A DNA stretch of 64,000 bases from JBOHRE01 sp050732635 (GTDB lineage: Bacteria; Gemmatimonadota; Gemmatimonadetes; Longimicrobiales; RSA9). Below the pieces are notes generated by a model. The model worked only from the letters and a program-made list of their open reading frames with translations, was not told where the DNA came from and did not search any database. Position numbers and translations under genes: made by a program. Numbering within the stretch: position 1 is the stretch's first letter; each line of letters opens with the position of its first letter. Where the stretch lies: NCBI GenBank assembly GCA_050732635.1, contig JBOHRE010000004.1, forward strand, positions 9,690 to 73,689. The letters are read 5' to 3'. Below, piece by piece: positions 15,502-23,888 of the stretch.

Positions 15502-17913
15502 TCACTCGCCGCGCAGCACGTGATTCGGGTCCGTGCTCGTCGCACTGCGTGCCGGTAACCATGCGGCCGCGGCTGCGGTGGCGAGGATCACGAGGCCGAC
15601 CACGGCGAGCGTGGCCGGATCGGCGGGTGCGACACCGTAGAGCAGGGAGGCAATGGCACGGAGCGCCAGAACTGCCGTGATCGAGCCCGCCACCACGCCG
15701 CTGGCCGCGACCCATGCGGCACGGCGCATGACCAGGCCGCGGAGCTGCGCGGGTCGTGCACCGAGCGCGAGCCGCACGGCCAGCTCGCTGCGCCGCTGGC
15801 GTACCGTGGTGCCGAGGCTGCCGTAGACGCCGATCGCGGTGAGCACCAGCGCGGTCGCGGCGAAGCAGCCGAGCAGGATCACGTGGAAGCGCGGCCGTGC
15901 CAACGGCCGCTGCAGCAGTGCCGTCATGGTCGGTGCGCCGAGCACGACGGCGCCGGGCGCGGCGTCGCCGACCACCTGCTGCAGCCGCTCGAGGGAGAGC
16001 GGGCCGGCCGCCGTGCGGATGGCCAGGTGCCGGGGCGCGAGCGGACCGAGACCCTGCTCGTAGTGGAAGTACACCGTGGGTCGCACGTCCTCCAGCGCCC
16101 GGTAGCGCGTGTCCTCGATCACGCCGACCACCGTGCGCCAGTCATCGGGCGAACCCGGGCCGCCGAACTTCAGGCGCTTGCCGGTCGCCTCCTGTCCGGG
16201 CCAGAAGAGTCGAGCCAGCGCTCGATTGACGACCACGACGAGCGGCGCGCCGGCGCGGTCGCTTGCGTCGATCCCGCGGCCGCGCAGCAGCCGCGGCCGG
16301 AGCGTCGCGAAGAACGCGTCATCGACGCCCTCGTAGTTGATCATCGGATTGACCGCAGCGGCCGTGTCGTCCTGTCCCTCTGCCGACAGCCTCATGACGT
16401 GCTCGGCCTCCGGGAACGGCTCCGTCAGCAGGCCGCTCGCGCTCTGCACGCCGGGCAGCGCGGCGACAGCCGGCAGGATCTCGCGGAACGCGCGGCGCAC
16501 CGCTTGCGCGTCGCTGTACTGCTCGCTCGGCAGCGCGATCTCCGCCAGCACGAGCGATTCCGTGACGAAGCCGGCGTCGAGCGCGGCAAGATTGTACAGG
16601 CTGCGACCCAGCATGCCCGCCGCGCCGAGCACGACCACCGTCAGCGCGATCTGCCCGCTGACCAGCACGTCGCGCAGCCGTGCACCGGACGGCCCGACGA
16701 AGCGCGCGCCGCTGCGCAGCAGCAGTGCGGGGTTCTGACGCCACGCGGCCGCCGCAACCACCGCGCTCGACACCGCCGACACGAGCAGGGCGACGACACC
16801 GGCGAACGCCGCCACACGCAGGTCCAGTCTGATCCCCTCCGCCCGCGGTAGGCCCGGCGGCGCCGAGGTGCGCAGCAGGTCGAGCGCCCAGCTCGCGGCG
16901 GCGACCGCGAGCGCACTGGCGACGAGCGCCAGCAGCAGGTTCTCCGTCACCACCTGCCGGATCAGCCGGGCGCGCGTCGCGCCCGTGCCGATCCTGACCG
17001 CCATCTCGCGCGCGCGGTCCAGCCCACGGATCAGCAGCAGCACGGTCGCGTTCAGCGTGGCGACAGCCAGCAGCAGCGTGACCAGCAGCCCGACCGCGCG
17101 TAGCCACGGCCGGGCGTCGCCGGTCACCACCTCGTCCAGGCGCTCGAGCACCATCGTGTGCCGGTCGGCATTGAGGACGCCGGCTTCGGTGTACAGCTCG
17201 CGCACCGCCCGCTGCAGCTCCTCACGGGCTGCCTCCGCCGTCCCGCCCGGCTTCAGCCGCACGACCACATCGAGAATCGGGCTGCGGCCCACGGCCGTCT
17301 CGAGCAGCGCGGCCGGGATCGGGGCCCAGGCGTCGGCGCCGGCCGGGTAGTTCAGACCCTCGGGCGCGACTGCCCGGATCTCGTACGGCCGGCTCTCGAG
17401 CCGGATCGTGGTGCCGATCACCGCAGCGCCGCCGAAGCGCCGCTGCCAGTACGCGTGGCTCAGCACGAGCGGCGCCTGCTCGCCGCGGCTGGGTTCGAGA
17501 CTCCGCGGCAGCTCACCGATCTGCGCGGTTGCGCCCAGCGCACCGAAGAAGTCGCCGGTGACTGTGGCGACGCGCACCACTTCGGCGACCCCGTCCGATT
17601 CCATCAGCCACTCGAACGCGCCGAACGACGGCGCGCCGCCCACCGCTTCGACCACCGACAGCCGGTCCGGCAGCGCATCGACCGCGGCTACCGTTAGCGG
17701 GTCGTGCTCGAAGCCGCTCGCGTCGTCCCGCGTCCAGCCGACGAATACGCGGTCCGGCGCGCTCAGCGGCAGCGGCCGGCCGAGCACCGCGTCCAGCACG
17801 CCGAAGGTCGTGACCGCCGCGGCCAGCGCGAGCCCCAGCGTCAGCAGCAGCGACGCCGAGAACAGCGGCGCGCGCACGAACCCGCGCAGCGCGAAGCGAA
17901 GATCCTGGATCAA
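15502..17913 (-). CDS. ADOP-type ABC transporter permease
   Basis: An 803-residue permease with duplicated MacB-periplasmic-core/FtsX modules, the acidobacterial duplicated orphan permease (ADOP) type. The first transmembrane segment follows MIQDLRFALRGFVRAPLFSA directly, so the long cytoplasmic N-terminal extension seen in the second permease is absent. FtsX helices are visible at roughly residues 265-400 and 680-790. There is no ATPase gene or PadR regulator adjacent, as is usual for orphan members. The role is probably mechanotransmission or export and the substrate is unknown. Confidence 0.88.
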   Translation of the reverse strand: MIQDLRFALRGFVRAPLFSASLLLTLGLALAAAVTTFGVLDAVLGRPLPLSAPDRVFVGWTRDDASGFEHDPLTVAAVDALPDRLSVVEAVGGAPSFGAFEWLMESDGVAEVVRVATVTGDFFGALGATAQIGELPRSLEPSRGEQAPLVLSHAYWQRRFGGAAVIGTTIRLESRPYEIRAVAPEGLNYPAGADAWAPIPAALLETAVGRSPILDVVVRLKPGGTAEAAREELQRAVRELYTEAGVLNADRHTMVLERLDEVVTGDARPWLRAVGLLVTLLLAVATLNATVLLLIRGLDRAREMAVRIGTGATRARLIRQVVTENLLLALVASALAVAAASWALDLLRTSAPPGLPRAEGIRLDLRVAAFAGVVALLVSAVSSAVVAAAAWRQNPALLLRSGARFVGPSGARLRDVLVSGQIALTVVVLGAAGMLGRSLYNLAALDAGFVTESLVLAEIALPSEQYSDAQAVRRAFREILPAVAALPGVQSASGLLTEPFPEAEHVMRLSAEGQDDTAAAVNPMINYEGVDDAFFATLRPRLLRGRGIDASDRAGAPLVVVVNRALARLFWPGQEATGKRLKFGGPGSPDDWRTVVGVIEDTRYRALEDVRPTVYFHYEQGLGPLAPRHLAIRTAAGPLSLERLQQVVGDAAPGAVVLGAPTMTALLQRPLARPRFHVILLGCFAATALVLTAIGVYGSLGTTVRQRRSELAVRLALGARPAQLRGLVMRRAAWVAASGVVAGSITAVLALRAIASLLYGVAPADPATLAVVGLVILATAAAAAWLPARSATSTDPNHVLRGE

Positions 17914-17981
17914 GCCAGCCTCCGTGCCTCCGGCGGTGGAAACGAGCCATCATGGCATTTGACACGACCGCAGCGCGACGA

Positions 17982-19085
17982 TCATCCCGAGCTGAAGCGG
18001 ACATCGCCGATCGCACGATCGCCGGCGAGGAAGCCCAGCAGCCGCAGTCCCTCGCGCGTCAGCGCCGCCGTGGGCCGCTGCGACAGCCGGGCGAACGGCT
18101 CTACGACCAGCGACACCGCGCCGCGACGTCGCTCGGGCTTCCAGGTCGCGCACACGAAGCCATCGACCAGCACGACGCCCGGCACCATGCCGTTCCTCGC
18201 GTTGATGCGCCTGCGGTGCTCACCGGAAATGATGCGTGTGCGATCCGCGTGCGACAGGATCGCGTTGTCGAACTCCGCGAGAAACCGGGGCGGCGCCGGT
18301 GTTGCCGCTGCCGGCCGCGGCGCGTCCGGCAGGTCGAACAGCTCGGCGCCACCATCGTCGCGGAACGTCCGCAGCCGCGGCCGCAGCCGCTCGATGACCT
18401 CGCGTACGCCCGACAACCCCGACCACTGCCGGATGTCCATCACCGTGGCGGGGCCGAAAGCACCGAGGTAGCGCAGGATCATGGCATCGGGTGCGGCGTC
18501 GCCCGCCAACGGCTCGCCGAGCCACGATTCCACCACGGTGTGCACGGCTGGACCGCTCGCGCCCCAGACCCCGCGAGGCGGCAGCTGCACCAGCGGCAGC
18601 CAGGCGCGCGCGGCGTTGGCCAGCGCCGCGCCAGCGCGATCCGGCCAGCGCTCGCGCAGCAGCGCGCCCAGCTCGCTGAAGGTGCGCGGCCGCTCCTCGA
18701 CGAGCGCGCGTGCGGCGGCAACGACGGCGTCCACCTCGAGCCCCTTCAGCTGCTTGCCGTACGATCCGGTCACGCCGCGCTCGAGCACCGGCTGCACGAC
18801 GGGCCGCAATGCCAGGCAGTCGCGTGCCGTCACGAGGTGGATCGTCGAACGCATGAGCGCGATGCGCACGGCCCGCCGCTGCTCGAGCAGCCGCGCGAGC
18901 TGCTCCGGGCGGAACCCGTCCAGTCGCGTCCACAGGCCGATGTACGGCGGGCTGGGCGCCTGCGCCTGAAGGCCGACCAGGTGCTCGAGCGCTGCCGGCA
19001 CCGCCAGGCTCGCGCGCCGCAGCAGCAGCTGCCGCTCGAGCAGCGCGCGGTTCAGCGCACGCCGGCCGAGACGTTCAGCCGGCAT
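17982..19085 (-). CDS. Winged-helix DNA-binding protein, AlkZ/YcaQ-like (HTH_42)
   Basis: A 367-residue member of the winged-helix DNA-binding domain family (HTH_42), related to AlkZ/YcaQ DNA glycosylases that unhook interstrand crosslinks. A Q-A-Q element in HLVGLQAQAPSPPYIGLW corresponds to the QxQ/QxD active-site motif of that family. Other markers are RSTIHLVTARDCLALRPVV, YLGAFGPATVMDIRQWSGL and VLVDGFVCATW. Biochemical activity of this particular subgroup is inferred. Start is the ATG at 19085. Neighbours are the ankyrin gene upstream and the permease downstream, both unrelated. Confidence 0.8.
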   Translation of the reverse strand: MPAERLGRRALNRALLERQLLLRRASLAVPAALEHLVGLQAQAPSPPYIGLWTRLDGFRPEQLARLLEQRRAVRIALMRSTIHLVTARDCLALRPVVQPVLERGVTGSYGKQLKGLEVDAVVAAARALVEERPRTFSELGALLRERWPDRAGAALANAARAWLPLVQLPPRGVWGASGPAVHTVVESWLGEPLAGDAAPDAMILRYLGAFGPATVMDIRQWSGLSGVREVIERLRPRLRTFRDDGGAELFDLPDAPRPAAATPAPPRFLAEFDNAILSHADRTRIISGEHRRRINARNGMVPGVVLVDGFVCATWKPERRRGAVSLVVEPFARLSQRPTAALTREGLRLLGFLAGDRAIGDVRFSSG

Positions 19086-19109
19086 GCGCGCATGCCATCA
19101 GTCGTGCCG

Positions 19110-19859
19110 TCACGCCAGTCTGTCCGCGTTCGCCGACCGCGCGCCGCGGTTCTTCAGCCATTCGACAAGCTCGTGCGCGCCACTGCGCGTCGCGGCATCC
19201 AGCGGTGTGAACCGCTCCCAGGTCGCGATCCAGTTCAGGTCGGCGCCGCGCTCGAGCAGGTACTCCGCCGCGCGCCGCTGCCCTCCGTGGCACGAGGCCC
19301 AGAGCGCGGCGTCGATGTCGGCTGCGGACGGTGGCGGCAGGCGAGCGAAATGCTGGTCGAGGTGATCGATCAGTCCCAGCGCTGCGGCGTCGAAGAGCGT
19401 CGTTCTCGCGCCGCGCTCGACCAGGCGGTGCGCGGCCTGCCACTGCGCGAAGGCCGTCGCGTCGGCCAGCGGCGTACCGCCGCCGATGACGCCGCCGCGG
19501 GCCTCGATGTCCGCGCCCGCGTCGAGCAATGCATCGAGCACCTCGACATCGTCACTGCTCGCGGCCCAGTGCAGCGGCGTCTCGGTATGCGGACCGGTGA
19601 ATCGGGCATTCACGTCCGCGCCGGCCTCGACCAGCACACCGACAACGGCCGCCCCGTTCGAGAAGTGGCCCGGCCAGTCGGTCACCACGTGCAGCAGCGT
19701 GCGCGACATCGCGCCACCACCGCACGCGGAGTCGCCGCCCAGCCTGGCGTGCGCGAGCTCCGGGTGCGCGCGCAGCAGGCGCTGCAACGCGTCGAGATCG
19801 CCGCTATGAATCGCGCTGACGGCTGCCACCGCCAGCGGGTCATCGACAGCGAGCATCAT
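19110..19859 (-). CDS. Ankyrin repeat protein
   Basis: About 249 residues from the ATG at 19859. At least four ankyrin repeats can be read: DLDALQRLLRAHPELAHA, VVGVLVEAGADVNARF followed by TPLHWAASSDDVEVLDALL, DAGADIEARGGVIGGGTPLA, and a last repeat TPLDAATRSGAHELVEWLK. It has no signal peptide, so it is likely a cytoplasmic protein-interaction scaffold. The gene is followed by a short gap to the AlkZ-like gene. The partner is unknown. Confidence 0.85.
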   Translation of the reverse strand: MMLAVDDPLAVAAVSAIHSGDLDALQRLLRAHPELAHARLGGDSACGGGAMSRTLLHVVTDWPGHFSNGAAVVGVLVEAGADVNARFTGPHTETPLHWAASSDDVEVLDALLDAGADIEARGGVIGGGTPLADATAFAQWQAAHRLVERGARTTLFDAAALGLIDHLDQHFARLPPPSAADIDAALWASCHGGQRRAAEYLLERGADLNWIATWERFTPLDAATRSGAHELVEWLKNRGARSANADRLA

Positions 19860-19866
19860 GATCGGG

Positions 19867-20148
19867 TCAGGCGGGCGGCGCCGCCCCGTAGCGCACGGCC
19901 GCGCGCGCACGCGCCCGCTCGATCGCCTGCTCCCGACTGCGCGGCGGCGCGTCCGTGACCAGCGCGTCCAGCAGCTCCTTCGTGATTTCGGCCACCTGCT
20001 CCACAGCGCCGTCGAACGCGGCCTCGTTGGCCCGCGACGGCCGCGTGTAGCCGCTCACCTTACGCACATACTGCAGCGCGGACGCGCGGATGTCGGCGTC
20101 GCTCACCGGCGGATCGAAATTGAACAGCGGCTTGATGTTCCGGCACAT
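19867..20148 (-). CDS. DUF2277 family protein
   Basis: A 93-residue DUF2277 protein. The family start MCRNIKPLFNFDPP sets the ATG at 20148; the ATG four codons earlier is also possible. The conserved core includes ALQYVRKVSGYTRPSRANEA and a basic Arg-rich C-terminus. Bacterial members are small, conserved and of unknown function. It ends 8 bp before the ankyrin gene starts, suggesting co-transcription. Confidence 0.88.
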   Translation of the reverse strand: MCRNIKPLFNFDPPVSDADIRASALQYVRKVSGYTRPSRANEAAFDGAVEQVAEITKELLDALVTDAPPRSREQAIERARARAAVRYGAAPPA

Positions 20149-20272
20149 GATCACACCCATCCTCTAGCTGATCCCGAGCTCCTCGCGCCATGATGCGGCC
20201 TCGTCGGCCGCACGGCCAGATCCCGCGTATCGGCGAGGGCCACGCCACGCCTGCACGCCTGGGACCCGTGCG

Positions 20273-20683
20273 TCAGCCGGTCCCGCCGCCGCTGACCATC
20301 CAGGGGATGCCGAAGCGATCCACGAGCATGCCGAATCGCTCGGCCCAGAAGGTCTTCTCGATCGGCATCGTCACGCTCCCGTTCTCGGCCAGCGCGTTGA
20401 AGATCCGGTCCGCCTCGGCGGGATCGTCGACCTGCAGCGAAACCCAGAGTCCCTGCGGCTGCACGTAGCGGTCGGGAGGGCTGTCGGACGCCATCAGCAC
20501 CGCGTCGCCCGCTACCAGGTACGCATGCAGGATCCGCTCATGCCACTCCGGTGGCACCTGATCCGCGATCGGCGACTCACCATGGGTGATCATTGCTTCG
20601 ATCTTGCCGCCGAGCACGCGCTCGTAGAACCGAAACGCGCTCTCGCAGTCGCCGTTGAAGTTGAGGTACGGATGCGCTTGCAT
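20273..20683 (-). CDS. VOC family protein (PhnB-like)
   Basis: A 136-residue protein of the PhnB/3-demethylubiquinone-9 methyltransferase-like branch of the VOC superfamily. It opens with AHPYLNFNGDCESAFRFYER, has the family PQGLWVSLQVDD strand and the closing RFGIPWMVSGGGTG. These are metal-binding or substrate-binding dimers; no reaction can be named. It lies 86 bp from the YCII gene upstream, a pairing often seen in Actinobacteria and Gemmatimonadota. Confidence 0.88.
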   Translation of the reverse strand: MQAHPYLNFNGDCESAFRFYERVLGGKIEAMITHGESPIADQVPPEWHERILHAYLVAGDAVLMASDSPPDRYVQPQGLWVSLQVDDPAEADRIFNALAENGSVTMPIEKTFWAERFGMLVDRFGIPWMVSGGGTG

Positions 20684-20715
20684 CAGGACGTCCTCCAGTC
20701 GATCGGTGATCGTGC

Positions 20716-20748
20716 GGGCCGCGGCCGCGGCCGCGCGCGCGGCCGCGA
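20716..20748. repeat. GGCCGC-rich low-complexity tract
   Basis: A 33-bp alternating GGCCGC/GCGC stretch lies between the VOC and YCII genes. It is nearly self-complementary and may form a hairpin or slip during replication. Confidence 0.6.
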
Positions 20749-20768
20749 CCGGGTCTCGATGCCGCTGC

Positions 20769-21179
20769 TCATGCGCCGCCCTTGGCGAGCTGCTCCCTCA
20801 GCCGCGCGTGGTGCTCGATCGCCTCGCCGCCGCCGAAGTCCTCGAGCTCGAAGACCTGGCGGATCTCGACGTGGCCCTCGGTGAACGGCACGCGCTTGGC
20901 CCACTCGATCGCCTCCTCCTTCGACTTCACCTGAATCAGCCAGAACCCGGCGATCAGCTCCTTCGTCTCGGTGAAGGGCCCGTCGGTCACGGTGCGCTTG
21001 GATCCCGCGTAGTTGACCCGTGCGCCCTTCGAGCTCGCCTGCAGGCCCTCGCCCGCGAGCAGCACGCCGGCCTTCACCAGCTCCTCGTTGTAGCGCGCCA
21101 TGTCGGCGAGCTCCTGCTCGGTGGGCATGACACCGGCCTCCGACCTCTTGTCCGCCTTCACGATCATCATGAAGCGCAT
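20769..21179 (-). CDS. YCII-related (DGPF domain) protein
   Basis: A 136-residue YCII-like protein with the characteristic DGPFTETKELIAGFWLI segment and the opening MRFMMIVKADKRSEAG. These ferredoxin-like dimers are typically found beside ECF sigma factors of group ECF42, but here no sigma gene is adjacent; the nearest is the separate pair at 48378-50047. The PhnB-like gene follows. Start is the ATG at 21179. Confidence 0.9.
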   Translation of the reverse strand: MRFMMIVKADKRSEAGVMPTEQELADMARYNEELVKAGVLLAGEGLQASSKGARVNYAGSKRTVTDGPFTETKELIAGFWLIQVKSKEEAIEWAKRVPFTEGHVEIRQVFELEDFGGGEAIEHHARLREQLAKGGA

Positions 21180-21361
21180 GGTTGGACTCCTTCCGCATTT
21201 TGCCGTTTGGAGCAGGGCTCCCGGTCGGCCCCCGACCGAGTCCGATCCCTGCCTCTACCCTCACGTCGAACGAGGCACCGCGAAATCGACACAGCGCTCC
21301 CAACCGTGTCTGTTGGGCGGCCCGGGCTGCTCGACTCGCCGGCCATGCCGTATACTGCGTC

Positions 21362-22183
21362 ATGATCGTGCACCTCGTCGATGGCACCTACGAGCTGTTC
21401 CGGCACTTCTACGGGCTGCGCCGCTTCGTCAAGGGCGCCGACCCGCCGTTCGGCGCGGTGGTCGGCGTGCTGCGGACCGTGGTGCAGATGCTCGAGACCG
21501 GCGCCACGCACCTCGGCGTCGCCACCGATCACGTGATCGAGTCGTTCCGCAACGATCTCTGGCCCGGTTACAAGACGGGGGCGGGCGTCGAGCGCGCGCT
21601 GCTGGCGCAGTTCCAGCCGCTCGAAGAGGCGCTCGTGGCCATGGGTGTGGCCGTGTGGCCGATGGTCGAGCTGGAAGCCGACGACGCCCTCGCCTCGGCC
21701 GCGCACCTCGCCGCCGCCGACGAGCGCGTCGAGAAGGTCTGCGTCTGGACGCCCGACAAGGATCTCGCCCAATGCGTGCGCGGCGAGCGCGTGGTACAGG
21801 TCGACCGCAAGAGCGGCAAGATCCGCGACGCGGAAGCGGTGCGCCAGAAGTTCGGCGTCGACGCCGCGCTGATCCCGGACTACCTGGCCCTGGTCGGCGA
21901 TGCCGCCGACGGCTATCCCGGCATCCCCGGCATCGGGCCGACCACGGCCGCGCGGCTGCTGAACAAGCACGGCGCCATCGAGGCGATGCCGGCGGGCGTG
22001 CTGAAGGACCGCGACCTGGCACTGCTGTTCAAGGACGTGGCGACGCTGCGCAGCGACGCGCCGCTGTTCGCCGACGTCGACGAGCTCCGCTGGCGCGGCC
22101 CTACCCGGGCCTTCGCCGCGCTGGCCGAGCGCCTCGGCGAGCCCCGCCTGCTGCAGCGCTGCCTCGCCGCGCAGTCGGCGTGA
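21362..22183 (+). CDS. 5'-3' exonuclease (flap-endonuclease-like PIN domain)
   Basis: A 273-residue stand-alone 5'-3' exonuclease resembling the N-terminal domain of DNA polymerase I. Metal-binding acidic residues are seen in HLVDGTYELFRHFYG, ELEADDALASAAH and WTPDKDLAQCV; the helix-three-turn-helix is GYPGIPGIGPTTAARLLNKH. It is likely involved in Okazaki-fragment or repair processing. The ATG at 21362 was chosen because the upstream frame is antisense-like and the domain starts here. It is an isolated plus-strand gene in a mostly minus-strand stretch. Confidence 0.85.
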   Translation: MIVHLVDGTYELFRHFYGLRRFVKGADPPFGAVVGVLRTVVQMLETGATHLGVATDHVIESFRNDLWPGYKTGAGVERALLAQFQPLEEALVAMGVAVWPMVELEADDALASAAHLAAADERVEKVCVWTPDKDLAQCVRGERVVQVDRKSGKIRDAEAVRQKFGVDAALIPDYLALVGDAADGYPGIPGIGPTTAARLLNKHGAIEAMPAGVLKDRDLALLFKDVATLRSDAPLFADVDELRWRGPTRAFAALAERLGEPRLLQRCLAAQSA

Positions 22184-22225
22184 CGCGCCCGAACCGGGAC
22201 GGTGGCCAGGATCAGGGCGGCTCCT

Positions 22226-23008
22226 TCACGGACGACGCTGCGCGAAGAGCCATGCGGGCAGCTCGCTGGATCGGTAGGCCGGATCCCACGCGTTGTGGCC
22301 GACGCCGGTCAGCTCGACGTAATGGACGGCCGCGCCGGCCGCATCCAGCGCCGCATGCATCGCGCGGGACTCGGACACCGGCACGGCGGGATCCGCCTCG
22401 CCGTGGACGATCCAGACCGGCAGATCCCGGATCCGCTCGGCCAGGCGCTCGAACCGGCTGCGCTCAGCCTCGGGCAGAAAGCTGCCGAAGCTCGCCAGGC
22501 CGCTGACGAAGCCACACACGACGGCGAGCGCCGCGAAGCGCTCCGGGTGATGGTAGGCGAGGTACCAGGTGCCGTTGCCGCCCATGGACATGCCCGTCAG
22601 GTAGACGCGTGAGGGGTCCGTGTCGAACTCGGCCAGGGTCTGATCGAGCGCGGCGAGAGCGGCTCGACCCGCATCGCCCTGCCAGGTCTCCTCGAGCGGG
22701 ACCTGCGGGAAGACGATGATCGCGGGGTAGCTCTCGGGCGCGCGGCGCACCGCGCTGCCAAGCCCGACTTCGGTCTGGATCAGGCCGTCGGCGCCGCGCT
22801 CGCCGGCGCCGTGCAGAAACAGGATCACCGGCCACGCCTCGCCGCCGTCGTAGCTGCGCGGCACGTAGACCTGATACGCGTAGGTCCGGCCGTCGACGGT
22901 CACGCTCCTGTCCAGAAAGCCAGTAGCCGGCTGCTGGGCGGTCGACATGCCCGGCCTCGTCGCAGCAACCATGAGCGCAATCCCGATGGTCTTCGACACG
23001 CCGCCCAT
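22226..23008 (-). CDS. Secreted alpha/beta-hydrolase (PHB-depolymerase/esterase-like)
   Basis: About 260 residues from the ATG at 23008, with a short signal segment (IGIALMVAATRPGMSTAQQ). The alpha/beta-hydrolase fold is shown by WPVILFLHGAGERG, the nucleophile elbow GMSMGGNGTW (Ser), the acid in IVHGEADPAVPV (Asp) and the His in LTGVGHNAWDPAY. It belongs with exported esterases of the LpqC/feruloyl-esterase and dienelactone-hydrolase-like type. The substrate is unknown. The start overlaps the stop of the zinc-finger gene. Confidence 0.85.
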   Translation of the reverse strand: MGGVSKTIGIALMVAATRPGMSTAQQPATGFLDRSVTVDGRTYAYQVYVPRSYDGGEAWPVILFLHGAGERGADGLIQTEVGLGSAVRRAPESYPAIIVFPQVPLEETWQGDAGRAALAALDQTLAEFDTDPSRVYLTGMSMGGNGTWYLAYHHPERFAALAVVCGFVSGLASFGSFLPEAERSRFERLAERIRDLPVWIVHGEADPAVPVSESRAMHAALDAAGAAVHYVELTGVGHNAWDPAYRSSELPAWLFAQRRP

Positions 23009-23271
23009 CAGTACTCGGCGAAGACGCGGTCGGCATAGCAGTACAGCCACCGCTCTCCCGGCTCGGCGGCGGCGATGACCGGGTGCCCGCTCGCGCGCGT
23101 GTGCCTCCTGGCATGGCGGTTCGGCGAGCTGTCGCAGCACAACGTCGCGCCGCACGCCTGGCAGGTCCTGAGGTGCACCCAGCGTGCGCCCATCTTCACG
23201 CACTCCTCGCACTGGTAATCCTTCGCCGACGTCACGGTCGTGACCGCAGCAACGTGCGCGCACGTCGTCAT
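23008..23271 (-). CDS. UBP-type zinc finger protein
   Basis: An 87-residue protein consisting of a ubiquitin-specific-protease-type zinc finger, a domain found stand-alone in many bacteria without ubiquitin. Zinc ligands appear in CAHV, CEECVKMG, LRTCQACGATLCC, and the His-rich SPNRHARRHTRASGHPV. The ATG at 23271 (MTTCAHVAAV) is the family start. It overlaps the hydrolase gene by one base at ATG/TGA and is likely translated with it. The role is unknown. Confidence 0.85.
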   Translation of the reverse strand: MTTCAHVAAVTTVTSAKDYQCEECVKMGARWVHLRTCQACGATLCCDSSPNRHARRHTRASGHPVIAAAEPGERWLYCYADRVFAEY

Positions 23272-23528
23272 GTTGGGCTTCCTCGGCTCCGGCGGTTGGC
23301 GTTGCAAGTGTCTCGGCTGGCGCATGAAGCCGCCGCTGACACCTCCCTAATGTAGCTGTGCCCGAGCCTGAGGCTACAGGGCGAAGTGCGGGCGCGGGCC
23401 AGCGATCGAGGCAACCGGGCCACGAGCGGCGACCCGCCCGCGCGCCAGCCCCCTTGCGCGTCTATGGAGCCCATTGTACGGTGCTTTACCTTGTCAGGTC
23501 TATGGAAGACGACACCGGGAGGCACCGC

Positions 23529-23882
23529 ATGGCGGAGGCGGAGCGCGCGCTGCTGCACGGCACGTTGGAGCTGTTGATCCTGAAGACGCTGAGCTGGGGT
23601 GCCATGCACGGCTACGGCGTCGCCCGCTGGATCGAGGAGGTGACGGAGGACGCGTTGCAGGTGGAGGAGGGATCACTCTACCCGGCGCTGCACCGGATGG
23701 AGCGGAAGGGCTGGGTCGAGCCGGAGTGGGGGCTGTCGGAGAACAATCGGCGGGCGAAGTACTATCGGCTGACGGCGGCGGGGCGGAAGCAGCTGAAGGA
23801 GCAGGCGTCGAGCTGGGACCGTCTGGCGGACGCGGTGACGCGAGCGCTGCGCGCGAAGCGGGCGCCGGCGTGGGCGAGGTGA
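23529..23882 (+). CDS. PadR family transcriptional regulator
   Basis: A 117-residue winged-helix repressor of the PadR type. Motifs are LLHGTLELLILKTLSWGAMHGY, split here as LHGTLELLILKTL and MHGYGVARWIEE, then EEGSLYPALHRMERKGWVE and NNRRAKYYRLTAAGRKQL. I chose the ATG at 23529 because GGGAGG lies 6 bp upstream; an ATG at 23502 is the alternative. The gene is followed 6 bp later by the ADOP permease, the standard PadR-permease pair, so it probably controls this operon. A -35-like TTGTAC at 23474 lies upstream. Confidence 0.9.
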   Translation: MAEAERALLHGTLELLILKTLSWGAMHGYGVARWIEEVTEDALQVEEGSLYPALHRMERKGWVEPEWGLSENNRRAKYYRLTAAGRKQLKEQASSWDRLADAVTRALRAKRAPAWAR

Positions 23883-23888
23883 TCGGCG

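Noticed and set aside
17952..19958. 668-codon plus-strand frame across the AlkZ-like and ankyrin genes
   Set aside because: Spans two clear minus-strand genes and has shadow composition.
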